Below are positions 1 through 8,747 of a DNA stretch of 18,759 nucleotides, in pieces. Made by a program: the position numbers and the translations under genes. Position 1 is the stretch's first letter, and every line of letters starts with the position of its first letter. The notes beneath the pieces were generated by a model. The model was not told the origin of the DNA, ran no database searches, and saw nothing but the letters and a program-made list of their open reading frames with translations. The DNA comes from CAVXAE01 sp044225565 (lineage in GTDB: Bacteria > Pseudomonadota > Gammaproteobacteria > Steroidobacterales > Steroidobacteraceae), in the NCBI GenBank assembly GCA_044225565.1, contig JBGAIL010000091.1, positions 1-18,759 on the forward strand, given 5' to 3'.

Positions 1-6
1 CTGCCT

Positions 7-41
7 CCAGGCACGCGAGCGCCGGGGCCCTCGCGACCTGG
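7..41. terminator. Inverted repeat downstream of the first receptor gene
   Basis: Arms CCAGG and CGCGAG (7-11, 14-19) pair with CTCGCG and CCTGG (30-35, 37-41), closing a 10-base GC-rich loop with small bulges. A second short hairpin, CGCCC-GTC-GGGCG, sits at 48-60, right after the receptor stop codon. The position suggests transcription termination for the minus-strand operon. No run of T follows on either strand, so it does not look like a standard intrinsic terminator. The window edge prevents checking what lies beyond. Confidence 0.3.
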
Positions 42-61
42 CGGTTCCGCCCGTCGGGCGC

Positions 62-2500
62 TCAGAACCGGTAGGTGTATCGCGCGATCACGTTGCGCCG
101 ATAGCCGACGCTGCAGGCCGTCTCGATCGAGCACGAGCCGTAATAGTGCTCATCCAGAAGGTTCGTGGCGTTGAGCGCGATCTCGGAATTGCGCCAGTTG
201 AAGGCCACGAGCGCATCCACCAGCGTGAAACCCGGCGAGGTCAGTGCGAGCACGTCGCCCGATGAGAAGACCGCCGCTTCCCTGCTCTTGCCGATGGCGC
301 GAACGCCCACGCCCAGCCGCGCACCCATCTCGGCGTTCAGCGTGAACTGCTTCTCGCCCCAGGCCGAGGCCTGATGCTTCGGCACTGCGGAGATCGGCAG
401 GCCCTCCTCGAGGGGATTGGTCGCCTTGGTCACCTCCATGTCGATGTAGGTATAGGAGAGGGAGAAGCTGTAATCCCTCGGCAGACGACGGATCGCCTCG
501 AACTCGAAGCCCCGCGAGCGCACCTCGCCGGACTGAATGGTGTTCATGCCATTCTCGGGATCGGTCTGGGGGCGATTGGTACCGACCAGGTGGAAGCCTG
601 CGACGCTGAGGAGCGTCGACGGATCCATCTGCCACTTCACGCCGACCTCGTACTGCTTGCCTTCCTGCGGCTTGAATTCATTGCCGTAGAAGTCGACGCC
701 GATGGTCGGAATGAACGACTCGGAGTAGCTCACGTACGGGGTGACGTTGTCGACGATGTCGTAGGTGGCTCCGACGCGGAACGTCGTCGCCTTGTCGATC
801 TGGTTCTCGCCGCCGCCGATACCGGTGGTCACCTTGTCATGGCGCGCGCCGGCAACGAGCGTGGTCCGCCCGCCGATGCGGATGTGATCCTGCAGGTAGA
901 AGCCGAGCTGCCTGGTCTTCTGTCCGCTGTAGTCGCTCAACTCCGCATCGATGATGCTGCCGGGCTGGCCGTATACAGGGTCATACACGTTGAGGGGTGT
1001 CGCGCCTTCGGCGTACGCCGACGCCGTCCGGTAGTCGGTGTGAGCATAGTCCACGCCGCCGAGCAGGTTGTGCTCCAGGATGCCGGTACTGGCCTTGAAG
1101 GCCAGACGGTTGTCCGTGGTGACCACTTGGGTCTTCACGGCGTAGTCATAGCGGTAACGCGGCAGCAGGGTCTGCGCCGGATCGATGAATGGATTGACGC
1201 CGTTCCAGATCGAACCGTAGATGCCTGCGTTATATCCCTTCGCATCGCTGTAGCGCACGCCACCGTCATAGGTGAGGCTGTCGGTGAAGTGATGCGTCAC
1301 CAGCAGCGAGCCGTTCTTCTCCTCGCGGTCGAAGTGGTTGAAGTCCGGCTCGCCGAGGAAGCGGTCATCCGGCAGGCGCCGCCCGGGCGCGTTGAGCGTC
1401 GCCTGCACCGGCAGGTACGGGAACACCGATCCCGCCTCGTCCTTCTGATAGAGACCCAGCAGTACCACCTCGGTCGCGTCGGTGGGCCTGAAGGCGAGTG
1501 AAGGCGCCACCACGATGCGGTCATCGCGGCCGAAGTCGAACTGGTTGTCCGCATCGCGATACACACCGACGAGCCGGCCCGAAAGCCCATCGGTCAGCGG
1601 GCCGGTCACGTCGAACTGCGCCTGCTTGCGATCGAAGCTGCCGTACTCCAGGGCGAACTCGGAAGCGAACTGGTCCCTGGGGCGCTTCGTGAGGCTATTC
1701 ACCACGCCGCCTGCAGTACCCTGCCCGTACAGGACCGATGAAGGTCCGCGCAGCACTTCGACGCGTTCCAGCGTATAGACCTCGGAGCGGGCCGTGTTGT
1801 AGCCGTCGGCCCGGACCATGCCATCCTGATACTCGGTGGCGCTGAAACCGCGAGCGGAGTAGTAGTCGAAGCGCAGGTCCGAGCCGTTGATCTCGGTGCG
1901 CACGCCGGCGGTGTAGCGCAGCGCTTCCTGCAATCCCAGCGCGCCGCGATTGGCGATGTCATCGGCCGTCACGATACTGACCGCCTGCGGCGTTTCAGTC
2001 AGCAGCACGTCGGTCTTGGTCGCGGTCGTGGCACGGAAGCCCTTGACGACGACTTCGCCATTCTCGGCATCGGCGCCGGGCGAACTCGAAGAGCTGCTCG
2101 TATCGGTCGCGGACACCGAAGGTACGGTCTCGGCCTGTGTCAGGCGCAGGTAACCCTGCGGATGGGCGTTGCTCTGCGCCTGGGACGGATCGGCGGCCGA
2201 TTGCACCAGGATCGTTTCGTTCGGCAGCACGCTGAACACCAGACCCGTGCCTTGCAGCAGGATTCTCAGCACGGCCGTGGGCTCGAGATCGCCCTTGATC
2301 CCGTGATTGCGCTTGCCGTGGACGATGTCGGTCGAGAACAGGATCTGCCGGTCGCTCTGCTGGGCAAACGCGCTCAGCGCCGCCGCGAGATCCTGCTCCT
2401 CGATGTCGAAGCGGATGGTGGACGGGGCCTCGGCGGTAGCCAGGGCAGCCGCGGGCAGGACGGAAAGGGCGAGCAGGAACGACCGAAGCGCTGGGTTCAT
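62..2500 (-). CDS. TonB-dependent siderophore receptor with STN signalling domain (FecA/FpvA type)
   Basis: This is an 812-residue outer-membrane receptor that should import a ferric siderophore using TonB energy. Visible parts in order are a signal peptide (about 1-24), an STN (secretin/TonB short N-terminal) domain (about 29-100), and a Ser-rich linker including a run of six Ser. A TonB-box-like EVVVKG follows near 148-153, then the plug with RVEVLRGPSSVLYGQ (about 240-255). The rest is beta-barrel, ending in aromatic YTYRF as expected of outer-membrane barrels. Two Cys near the C-terminus (GSC...ACS) match a pattern common in this family. The start is ATG at 2500, preceded by GGGGAAG seven bases upstream. 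The gene follows the sigma/FecR pair at 2618-4221, so the STN domain probably signals to that FecR. The ligand cannot be named from sequence; a siderophore is likely because the plug resembles that receptor subfamily. Confidence 0.95.
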   Translation of the reverse strand: MNPALRSFLLALSVLPAAALATAEAPSTIRFDIEEQDLAAALSAFAQQSDRQILFSTDIVHGKRNHGIKGDLEPTAVLRILLQGTGLVFSVLPNETILVQSAADPSQAQSNAHPQGYLRLTQAETVPSVSATDTSSSSSSPGADAENGEVVVKGFRATTATKTDVLLTETPQAVSIVTADDIANRGALGLQEALRYTAGVRTEINGSDLRFDYYSARGFSATEYQDGMVRADGYNTARSEVYTLERVEVLRGPSSVLYGQGTAGGVVNSLTKRPRDQFASEFALEYGSFDRKQAQFDVTGPLTDGLSGRLVGVYRDADNQFDFGRDDRIVVAPSLAFRPTDATEVVLLGLYQKDEAGSVFPYLPVQATLNAPGRRLPDDRFLGEPDFNHFDREEKNGSLLVTHHFTDSLTYDGGVRYSDAKGYNAGIYGSIWNGVNPFIDPAQTLLPRYRYDYAVKTQVVTTDNRLAFKASTGILEHNLLGGVDYAHTDYRTASAYAEGATPLNVYDPVYGQPGSIIDAELSDYSGQKTRQLGFYLQDHIRIGGRTTLVAGARHDKVTTGIGGGENQIDKATTFRVGATYDIVDNVTPYVSYSESFIPTIGVDFYGNEFKPQEGKQYEVGVKWQMDPSTLLSVAGFHLVGTNRPQTDPENGMNTIQSGEVRSRGFEFEAIRRLPRDYSFSLSYTYIDMEVTKATNPLEEGLPISAVPKHQASAWGEKQFTLNAEMGARLGVGVRAIGKSREAAVFSSGDVLALTSPGFTLVDALVAFNWRNSEIALNATNLLDEHYYGSCSIETACSVGYRRNVIARYTYRF

Positions 2501-2506
2501 CGTGAT

Positions 2507-2513
2507 CTTCCCC
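2507..2513 (-). promoter_or_regulatory. Ribosome-binding site of the first receptor gene
   Basis: GGGGAAG on the minus strand lies six bases before ATG 2500 and supports that start. The 117-bp gap between the FecR stop and this start (2501-2617) is long enough for its own ECF-type promoter. I could not identify -35 and -10 elements there with confidence. Confidence 0.6.
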
Positions 2514-2617
2514 GTGTTCCAGGTATGTCGCGTGCCGATTGCACTCCATCCCTATTACGCAACGGAAGCATCAACCCTCATGGGCGCACGGATTATTTCT
2601 CGTGGCGGCTGCGCAAC

Positions 2618-3658
2618 CTAGCGGCGCGGGACCAGCACGATCTGCAGATCGCCATGGTTCTCGGCCCGCACCGGAAAGTAGCGCTGCAGCGCATCGGCAA
2701 ACGCTTCCGGCTCGCCGGCACGGAACATGCCATTCACGGTGAACCGGTCCAGCGCCGGGTCCTGCACGACGATCTGCTTGGGGCTGTAGCGGTTCATCTC
2801 TTCCACGGCCCGGGACAGCGACAGATTGCGCAGAAATATGCGCCCCTCGCGCCATCCCGTGGCCCGCGCCACATCGACCTCGCGCAGTACGTCCGCCGGG
2901 CTCGACGAATCCGCCATCGGCGAACCGGCTGCGGAATGCAGGGACGCGATGAGCTGCTGTCCCGGTCGCAGCGACGCCCGGACCGTATCCGGTGTGTTGC
3001 GCCGATCGACGTTCACCCTGCCCTCGAGCAACGTCACCTGGACCGACGAGGGCTCGAGGCGCACATCGAACTCCGTGCCCACGGCGATGATGTCGCGATC
3101 CCCGGCCCTCACGACAAACGGTCGCGCCGGATCCCGCGCCACACGGAACAAGGCCTGTCCGGCGACGAGCGTGAGATCGCGCCGCGAGACGCCCAGGCGC
3201 ACTTCGACGGTGGTACGCGCATTGAGCTCGACCACCGAGCCATCCCTCAGTGTGATGACGGTGCGCTGCCCCGTCTGCGTTTCATAGCGGCCTGCGGCAT
3301 CCGTTCGATTCCACACCGGACCCACCCGGGCGTAAAGCACGATGCCGCCGATGAGCACCAACATGCTCGCCGCGACACTCCACGACCTGACGCGACGGCG
3401 TCTGGCGATGGAGGCGACCGCCGCATCGTGAAGTCCACGCACGTCGGCGCGATTCTCCGCACCCTTGAGTGCCGCAGAAAGCATCTGCAACCTTTCGAAC
3501 TTGGCGCGGTGAGCCGTATCCGCATCGCGCCATTCGACGAAGCGCGCGCGATCCGCGTCCGTGCAATTCGGCGAGCGCAGCAGGGAATCCCAGAATGCGG
3601 CCCGCTCGGCGACGGGATTCTGCGCCGCTTCGACGGGACGTGGCCCCGAGGTGCTCAC
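2618..3658 (-). CDS. FecR-family anti-sigma factor / periplasmic signal transducer
   Basis: This 346-residue inner-membrane protein fits the FecR plan. A cytoplasmic N-terminal domain (about 12-70, of the type found before FecR domains, with WDSLLRSP and FVEWR) should hold the sigma factor. A single membrane span follows a run of Arg (about 93-110). The periplasmic FecR domain covers about 125-218, with the typical VVELNARTTVEV, GQALFRVARD and VGTEFDVR stretches. A C-terminal domain (about 270-340) is the part expected to contact the receptor's STN domain. The start is GTG at 3658, overlapping the sigma stop in GTGA, which implies translational coupling. In the Fec system FecR both restrains and activates its sigma factor. 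The partner here is inferred from position to be the 3655-4221 sigma and the 62-2500 receptor. Confidence 0.93.
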   Translation of the reverse strand: MSTSGPRPVEAAQNPVAERAAFWDSLLRSPNCTDADRARFVEWRDADTAHRAKFERLQMLSAALKGAENRADVRGLHDAAVASIARRRRVRSWSVAASMLVLIGGIVLYARVGPVWNRTDAAGRYETQTGQRTVITLRDGSVVELNARTTVEVRLGVSRRDLTLVAGQALFRVARDPARPFVVRAGDRDIIAVGTEFDVRLEPSSVQVTLLEGRVNVDRRNTPDTVRASLRPGQQLIASLHSAAGSPMADSSSPADVLREVDVARATGWREGRIFLRNLSLSRAVEEMNRYSPKQIVVQDPALDRFTVNGMFRAGEPEAFADALQRYFPVRAENHGDLQIVLVPRR

Positions 3659-4221
3659 GTGGGATCCACCCGGTCGAGCAGATAGAGGCTGGCGCGAGCC
3701 ATGTGCTTCTCGATGGTGCTGATCGCAATGCCCATCTGCGCCGAGATCTCCGCGTGGGACAGCTCGTGCAGGTGATAGAGCGTGAAGATGTTCCGGGTCC
3801 GCTCCGGCAGCTCGTGCAGCGCAGCCAGTATCTGCTCGATCAGCTGCGCACCCTGGATCAGGCGCTCCGGGCTCGAGGCTCCCTGCGCGACGGCGCCGTG
3901 GATCTCATCTTCATAGGGCTCGTGGGCGCTGCCGCTGCGGTTGACGTGGCGACGCTGCCGGTCGCGCAGCAGGTTTGCGGCCGTCGTGAAGAGATACCCT
4001 TCGACGTGATTCTCGGGATCGACCGAGCCAGCCCCGGCCAGCCGCAGAAAGACATCCTGCACCAGATCCTCGGTGTCGGCCTGACTGCCGCCGACCCGCT
4101 TCCGGAAATACCGCAGCAGGGGCTGCCGGAAGCGCCGCGACAGCGCATCCACGACCGTCCTCTGGGACGCTCCGCGAAGAGAGGAGCCCAGAGTCTTTTC
4201 TCGCGGCGGAGATGCGGACAT
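3655..4221 (-). CDS. ECF sigma factor, FecI-like
   Basis: This 188-residue RNA polymerase sigma factor has only regions 2 and 4, as in extracytoplasmic-function sigmas. Region 2 covers about 30-95, with the LVQDVFLRL core-binding helix and YLFTTAANLLRDRQRR for -10 recognition. Region 4 covers about 131-185, with LHELPERTRNIFTLYHL and the helix-turn-helix ELSHAEISAQMGIAISTIEKHMARA that reads the -35 element. It is the first gene of the left cassette and overlaps FecR by 4 bp. By analogy with FecI it should transcribe the downstream STN receptor once FecR receives the ligand signal. The start ATG at 4221 has only a weak upstream GGAG about 11 bases away. An in-frame alternative start cannot be excluded, but region 2 begins soon after this ATG. 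Confidence 0.94.
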   Translation of the reverse strand: MSASPPREKTLGSSLRGASQRTVVDALSRRFRQPLLRYFRKRVGGSQADTEDLVQDVFLRLAGAGSVDPENHVEGYLFTTAANLLRDRQRRHVNRSGSAHEPYEDEIHGAVAQGASSPERLIQGAQLIEQILAALHELPERTRNIFTLYHLHELSHAEISAQMGIAISTIEKHMARASLYLLDRVDPT

Positions 4222-4355
4222 GCCCGAAGGGACTCCAGAACGGATGCAGCCACTGACGTATTACGCAGCAGCGCCGCCAATCCGCCTGTCCGGATTTCGA
4301 GCACCGCGCCGGGTGCGGCCGGCTCGCCCGGAATCTTCGGATAATCGACTCAAGA

Positions 4356-4384
4356 ATATTATTTCAATTAATTGAATTTATTAA
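4356..4384 (-). promoter_or_regulatory. Candidate promoter with central palindromic operator
   Basis: In an otherwise GC-rich window, 4345-4400 is strikingly AT-rich. On the minus strand TTAATA (4379-4384) and TAATAT (4356-4361) are separated by 17 bases, each matching the sigma-70 consensus at four of six positions. The spacer is centred on a perfect 14-bp palindrome, TTCAATTAATTGAA (4363-4376). It reads toward the sigma gene starting at 4221, leaving a leader of roughly 130 bases. A repressor bound to the palindrome would block the promoter. Fur is the obvious candidate for an iron-uptake operon, but the sequence is not a clear match to the classical Fur box. Confidence 0.45.
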
Positions 4385-4421
4385 TAAAAATATCCATGAA
4401 TACTGCACCGCATCACTCTCG

Positions 4422-6947
4422 TCACCACGAGTACCTGAGCGTCGCATACACGGCTCTGCGCAACCCGGCGAAGCAGAACTGCCCCTGACACGACGCCAGA
4501 TACGATTTGTCCAGCAGATTGACCGCGTTGAGCTGCAGACTCAGGCCATGCAGCGACCCGGACCGCCCGAAGTCGTAGTGCACCATGGCGTCGTACAGCG
4601 TGAATGCCGGCACCCGCAGGGAATTCACGTCATCGCCGTAGGTGGCCCCGACGCGCCGCGCGCCGCCGCCGAGCCCCAAGCCGCTCAACGCTCCCACGTG
4701 GACCGTGTAGTCCGCCCATAGAGAGAGCATCTGCTGCGGGATCTGCACCGGATGCTTGCCCTGAACGGGCTCCGACTCTCCGTCGAGAGTCGTGCCGAAG
4801 AGATTCGACCGGGTGTTGATGGCATCGCTGTAAGTGTAGGTCGCACTCAGGTCGAGGTCGTCGGTCGGACGCGCGTGCCCCTGCAATTCGAATCCGCGCA
4901 CGCGGATCTCGCCACTCTGAACGGAGTATCCGGGATGCGTCGGGTCCAGATCGGGCGTGAGCACGTTCCGCTCGGTGAGGTTGTACACGGCCGCGGTGAG
5001 GAAACTCCCCGAGCCGGGCGCCTGATACTTGACCCCGAGTTCGGCCTGCGCTCCCTTCGTCGGAACGAATGCCTTGCCGGAGAACGTCGATCCGAGCTCG
5101 GGCTTGAAGGCCGTCGAATAGCTCGCGTACGGCACCATCCCGTTGTCGAACAGATAGGTCGCGCCCACGCGCCAGGTGAAGGCGCGATCCGTCTGCCCGG
5201 AAGGCGAACCGGCCCCCGATGCGTCCGTGTAGACGGCTCTGTCCCTCGCAAAATCCAGGCGGGCGCCGACCAGGAAGCGCCATTTGCCGAGACTAATCTG
5301 GTCCTGCACGTAAGGACCGACCTGCCGTTGCACCTCGTCATACTGCTCCGGGCTGTCGAGGGCGTCGAGCGGGATGTCCTGGCGGTGATCCGGGGCGAAA
5401 ATGTTGATGGAAGGAATGTTCTCGAAATCGAACGCGAAATCGAACGCGCTGGAATACCGCTTGTAGTCGACCCCGAACAGGAGGGTGTGCGACAGCGCGC
5501 CGGACGCGAATTTCCCCAGCAGCTGCGTGTCCACCGCGAACGAGTCGGCGCCGACCCGCCCATCGTACAGATAGCGGTCCGCGGTCATGAGATCCGGCTC
5601 GAGATCGCCGATGTAGAGAAAATTGTAGGACGCCTGGAGGTGCGAGAACCGCAGGTTCTGCCGGACCTGCCATGCCTCGCTGAAGCGATGGTCGAAGACG
5701 TAGCTGATCGAGCGGATGGTCTGGTCGCTGTCGTAGAAGCCCAGGTCTCCGGTGAAGGTGTCCAGGGGGATGCGCCCGTTCGGATTGGGCAGGAGAGTGC
5801 CGCGGACCGGCAGCGCATCGTACGCGCCGACATTCGGGTTGTAGATGTACTTGCCGAGTACGGTGAGGCTCGTATCCTCATCCAGGCGCCAGGTGAAGGC
5901 CGGCGCGATGGCCGCCGTCCTGCGCTTCACGAAGTCGGTCTGCGTGTCTTCGCCGAATCCGACGCCGGTCAGGCGATACAGGAATCTTCCATCGCCGTCG
6001 AGCCGGCCGCCGAGATCGAATGCGCCCGCGACGCGTCGGTGGTTTCCGACGCCGAGCTCGAGTTGATGGATCGGCGCGTCGGCGGGCGTCTTGCTGACCA
6101 GGTTGACGATGCCGCCCGGAGTCGTCTGCCCGTAGAGAACGGACGCCGGCCCGCCCATCACCTCCACTCGCTCCAGCAGATGGGGATCGATGATGCCTCC
6201 CAGGTCGTCGTCCCTGAGGCCGTCGAGAAACCCGCTGGCCGGAAAGCCGCGCAGCAGCAGGCTGTTCTGGGCCTGGTTGTTCGAGTTGGTTCCGTAGGCT
6301 TCCGGGTAGATGCCGGGCGTGTAACGCAAGACCTCGTTGACCTCCTGCGGCATCTGCGCGTCCATCTGCTGCCGCGTGACGACGAAGATCGACTGCGGCA
6401 GCTCGCGTATCGGCGTGAGAGTCTTGCCGATGATGACCGGGATGTGCGTGCCGGTGACGACCACCTCCTCCAGCTCGCTTCCAGATTCCCGCTGATCCGG
6501 GCTTTGCCGTGCGCTCCCGTCGGCCTCGCGATCCCGTGCGGCAGCGTCGGAATGCGACGCGGCGCTCTGAGCCAGGCTGATCGGCGCCATTGCGCCGGAC
6601 GCCGCGGAATCCCCGCGTCGCCCGGACGCAGCCGGCTCGCTCGACCTGGCGGTCACCTTGATGGTGTTCGGCCCGACGGAGCTGTAGTCCAGGTCCGTTC
6701 CGGCGAGCAGCCGGCCGAGCGCGTCGCGAATCGTGTAGCGGCCCTTGAGACCGGCGGTCTGCCGTTCGGCGAGCTGCGAATCCGAGGACATCACCTGGAT
6801 CTGTGTCTGGTGGGAGAAGTCGACCAGGGCCGAGGACAGCGGCTGCGAGTCGATGGCGAAGGTCGTCTCGCGGTCGAGATCCACCGCCCAGGCCGGAGCG
6901 GCCCCCGAGGCGATCATGAGCATGGCGGTCATGAAGAGTACGCGCAT
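4422..6947 (-). CDS. TonB-dependent siderophore receptor with STN signalling domain, second copy
   Basis: This 841-residue outer-membrane receptor has the same architecture as the one at 62-2500 but a diverged sequence. It has a signal peptide (about 1-22), an STN domain (about 29-98), and a linker rich in Ser, Ala and charged residues. A TonB box LEEVVVTG follows near 157-164, then the plug with RVEVMGGPASVLYGQTTPGG (about 258-278). The barrel ends in Trp (LRYSW), and two Cys occur in the final extracellular region (SCQGQFC). The common plug Arg in LRGP is Gly here (MGGP). ATG 6947 is preferred over the adjacent GTG 6950 because it shares its A with the TGA of the upstream hydrolase (TGATG), a typical coupling arrangement. 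It is the last gene of the right cassette (sigma, FecR, hydrolase, receptor). The ligand is unknown; a ferric siderophore is the family default. Confidence 0.95.
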   Translation of the reverse strand: MRVLFMTAMLMIASGAAPAWAVDLDRETTFAIDSQPLSSALVDFSHQTQIQVMSSDSQLAERQTAGLKGRYTIRDALGRLLAGTDLDYSSVGPNTIKVTARSSEPAASGRRGDSAASGAMAPISLAQSAASHSDAAARDREADGSARQSPDQRESGSELEEVVVTGTHIPVIIGKTLTPIRELPQSIFVVTRQQMDAQMPQEVNEVLRYTPGIYPEAYGTNSNNQAQNSLLLRGFPASGFLDGLRDDDLGGIIDPHLLERVEVMGGPASVLYGQTTPGGIVNLVSKTPADAPIHQLELGVGNHRRVAGAFDLGGRLDGDGRFLYRLTGVGFGEDTQTDFVKRRTAAIAPAFTWRLDEDTSLTVLGKYIYNPNVGAYDALPVRGTLLPNPNGRIPLDTFTGDLGFYDSDQTIRSISYVFDHRFSEAWQVRQNLRFSHLQASYNFLYIGDLEPDLMTADRYLYDGRVGADSFAVDTQLLGKFASGALSHTLLFGVDYKRYSSAFDFAFDFENIPSINIFAPDHRQDIPLDALDSPEQYDEVQRQVGPYVQDQISLGKWRFLVGARLDFARDRAVYTDASGAGSPSGQTDRAFTWRVGATYLFDNGMVPYASYSTAFKPELGSTFSGKAFVPTKGAQAELGVKYQAPGSGSFLTAAVYNLTERNVLTPDLDPTHPGYSVQSGEIRVRGFELQGHARPTDDLDLSATYTYSDAINTRSNLFGTTLDGESEPVQGKHPVQIPQQMLSLWADYTVHVGALSGLGLGGGARRVGATYGDDVNSLRVPAFTLYDAMVHYDFGRSGSLHGLSLQLNAVNLLDKSYLASCQGQFCFAGLRRAVYATLRYSW

Positions 6948-8661
6948 CACGGAACGCTCCTACGAAGATGAATGCCGTCGGCGTCGGGGTAATGGAGGAC
7001 GATGCCGCTCACGACGCCCTTCGCGTCGCGCTCGATGCCGATCGTCAGGTCGGCGTGCGATCCCTCCACTCCATCGAAGTGATCGGCGAAGGTCGGTGTC
7101 AGAATCTGCGGCTCGATGTACCACACGCTGCGAATGGCAAGCCGGCTGCCGTCCAGGTACAGCGTGTAGGTCGCATCGAGCTCTTCGCTGTAGTAATTGC
7201 CGCATAGCGACTGAAGCTCCTCCACGCTGGGCCGCACGCGATCGACGCGCCTGTAAGTCCGCGGCGGCGCGCCGGCGCCATCGACACCGCCCGCGGTACG
7301 CGTCCAGGAGCTTCCTGCCTTCGAGAATCGGGCGCATGCTCATCAAACCGACGTGCTCGCCCCAGGCGCCGTCGAGCCGGTACTCGAGGTCCTCGAGCAC
7401 GTTGCCTGAGGCATCCATCGTGCGCAGCGTGCCGTTCTGCACCTGCAGCGACAGCAGATTGCCGGAGGGCCCCGCGAAATCTCCGGCGAGCGATGCGAGC
7501 CGTGCGGGTTTCAGCCGCACGACGCGGGCGGCCGGCGGCATCGCATCGGTGCCCATGAAGATCGCAGCGACGCCGTCCATCAGCTCTTCGAGCTCCACTG
7601 GGACATTCGAGAGCAGCACGACCGAGAGCCGCTCGGCCGGAAACACGGCCACGATGGCCATGAAGCCCGGCACTTCGCCGGTGTGGGTGACTGCCTCGTG
7701 GCCGGCGAAGCGCTGCTTGTAGAGTCCGAAGCCGTAGTTGATGGATGTGCCGTCGCTCAGGAGGCCTGGCGCGGTCAGCTCATCGATGAGCGCGCGGTCC
7801 CCGACGGTCGGCGAGAGGAAGTTCTCCGCCCACTTCGCCAGATCCTCGACTGAGGACAGGACGTTGCCGGGGCCGATCGTCTCGCGGTTGTAGACGGCCC
7901 GCAGCCAGGTGCCGCCCTGATCCGGCTCGTAGCCCGAGGCGCTGTTCGGGACGAATTCGCTTAGCTGGTCGCGCACGCGCGTATGAGCCATGCCGAGAGG
8001 CTTGAAGATGCGCGCAGCCGCGAAAGCACCCAGGCTCTGCCCCGAGACCACGCGGACGATCTCGGCCAGCAGCGCGTAACCGGAATTCGAGTAGGCATAC
8101 CGTGTGCCTGTCTCGAACTCGAGCCCGCGCTGACGCGCGAGGAGGTTCATGGCCTGTTGCTGGCGCACGAGCGCGCCGTCGTCCATGCCGATGAGGTCCG
8201 CCAGCGCGATGTAATCGCGCAGGCCGCTCGTATGATGCAACAGGTTCGCGATGGTGATGGGCCGCGGGTACCGCGGCATCCAGGGCAGGTACGTACGGAT
8301 GTCGTCGTCCAGCTTCAACTTGCCTTCGCGCGCCAGGAGCGCGATGCAGAAGGCCGTGAACTGCTTGGAGACACTGCCGGTGTTGAAGATCGTCGTCGTC
8401 GTGATCGGCGCCGGGTATTCCAGGTTCGCGAGGCCGTAGCCGCGCAGGACGAGAGGCTGGCCGTCGCGAAATACCCCGACGGCGACCCCTGGGCTGCCCG
8501 GCATGCCGTGGGCGAAACAGCATATCGATCGCCGCAGCAGGATCGCGCACCGCGGCCGCCGGCGCAGCGACAGTGAGCATGCCGTGACCTGTCAGGATGA
8601 GAACGGACAGTATCGCTGCATGCTTCCTCGCTCTCGAGTGAGAGCGGTGTGTGAGCTTCAT
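6947..8661 (-). pseudogene. Secreted serine hydrolase, class C beta-lactamase family, frameshifted as sequenced
   Basis: The reading frame is broken twice, but removing one base at each site restores a continuous protein of about 570 residues. The first part (ATG 8661, with GGGAAGG upstream) encodes a signal peptide ending near AAPAAA. An extra base in the AAA at 8515-8517 breaks the frame; without it DMLF continues into AHGMPGSPGVAVGVF. The catalytic domain carries SVSK (SxxK, Ser about 96, Lys about 99), YSN (about 190-192) and HTG (about 326-328), the three class C/penicillin-binding-protein motifs. An extra base in the CCC at 7290-7292 breaks the frame again. Without it DAYRGGVDG leads into a C-terminal beta domain (NYYSEELDATYTLYLDG) that ends at TGA 6947-6949. 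The longest open stretch as sequenced is 6960-8504, with an unnatural Arg-rich tail. Members include D-aminopeptidases, esterases and beta-lactamases, so the substrate is open. Sequencing error and true decay are both possible. Confidence 0.85.
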
Positions 8662-8747
8662 TTTGCCTTCCCAAGAGGTTTCCCAATCAGGAAGACGCGC
8701 GAGCGGTCCAATTCGGTCTTGCGAGCGGCTTTCGCCGTCGCGCGCTC

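Noticed and set aside
374..1501. A 375-codon plus-strand frame opposite the first receptor
   Set aside because: It is a GC-driven shadow frame over a confident gene, without motif or ribosome-binding site.
4419..4432. Hairpin CTCGT-GGTG-ACGAG at the end of the second receptor gene as a terminator
   Set aside because: The stem is only five pairs, overlaps the last codons, and has no T run next to it.
4752..6971. A 739-codon open frame on the plus strand opposite the second receptor
   Set aside because: The minus strand encodes a clear receptor with STN, plug and barrel. The antisense frame is a by-product of high GC content and shows no recognisable domain.
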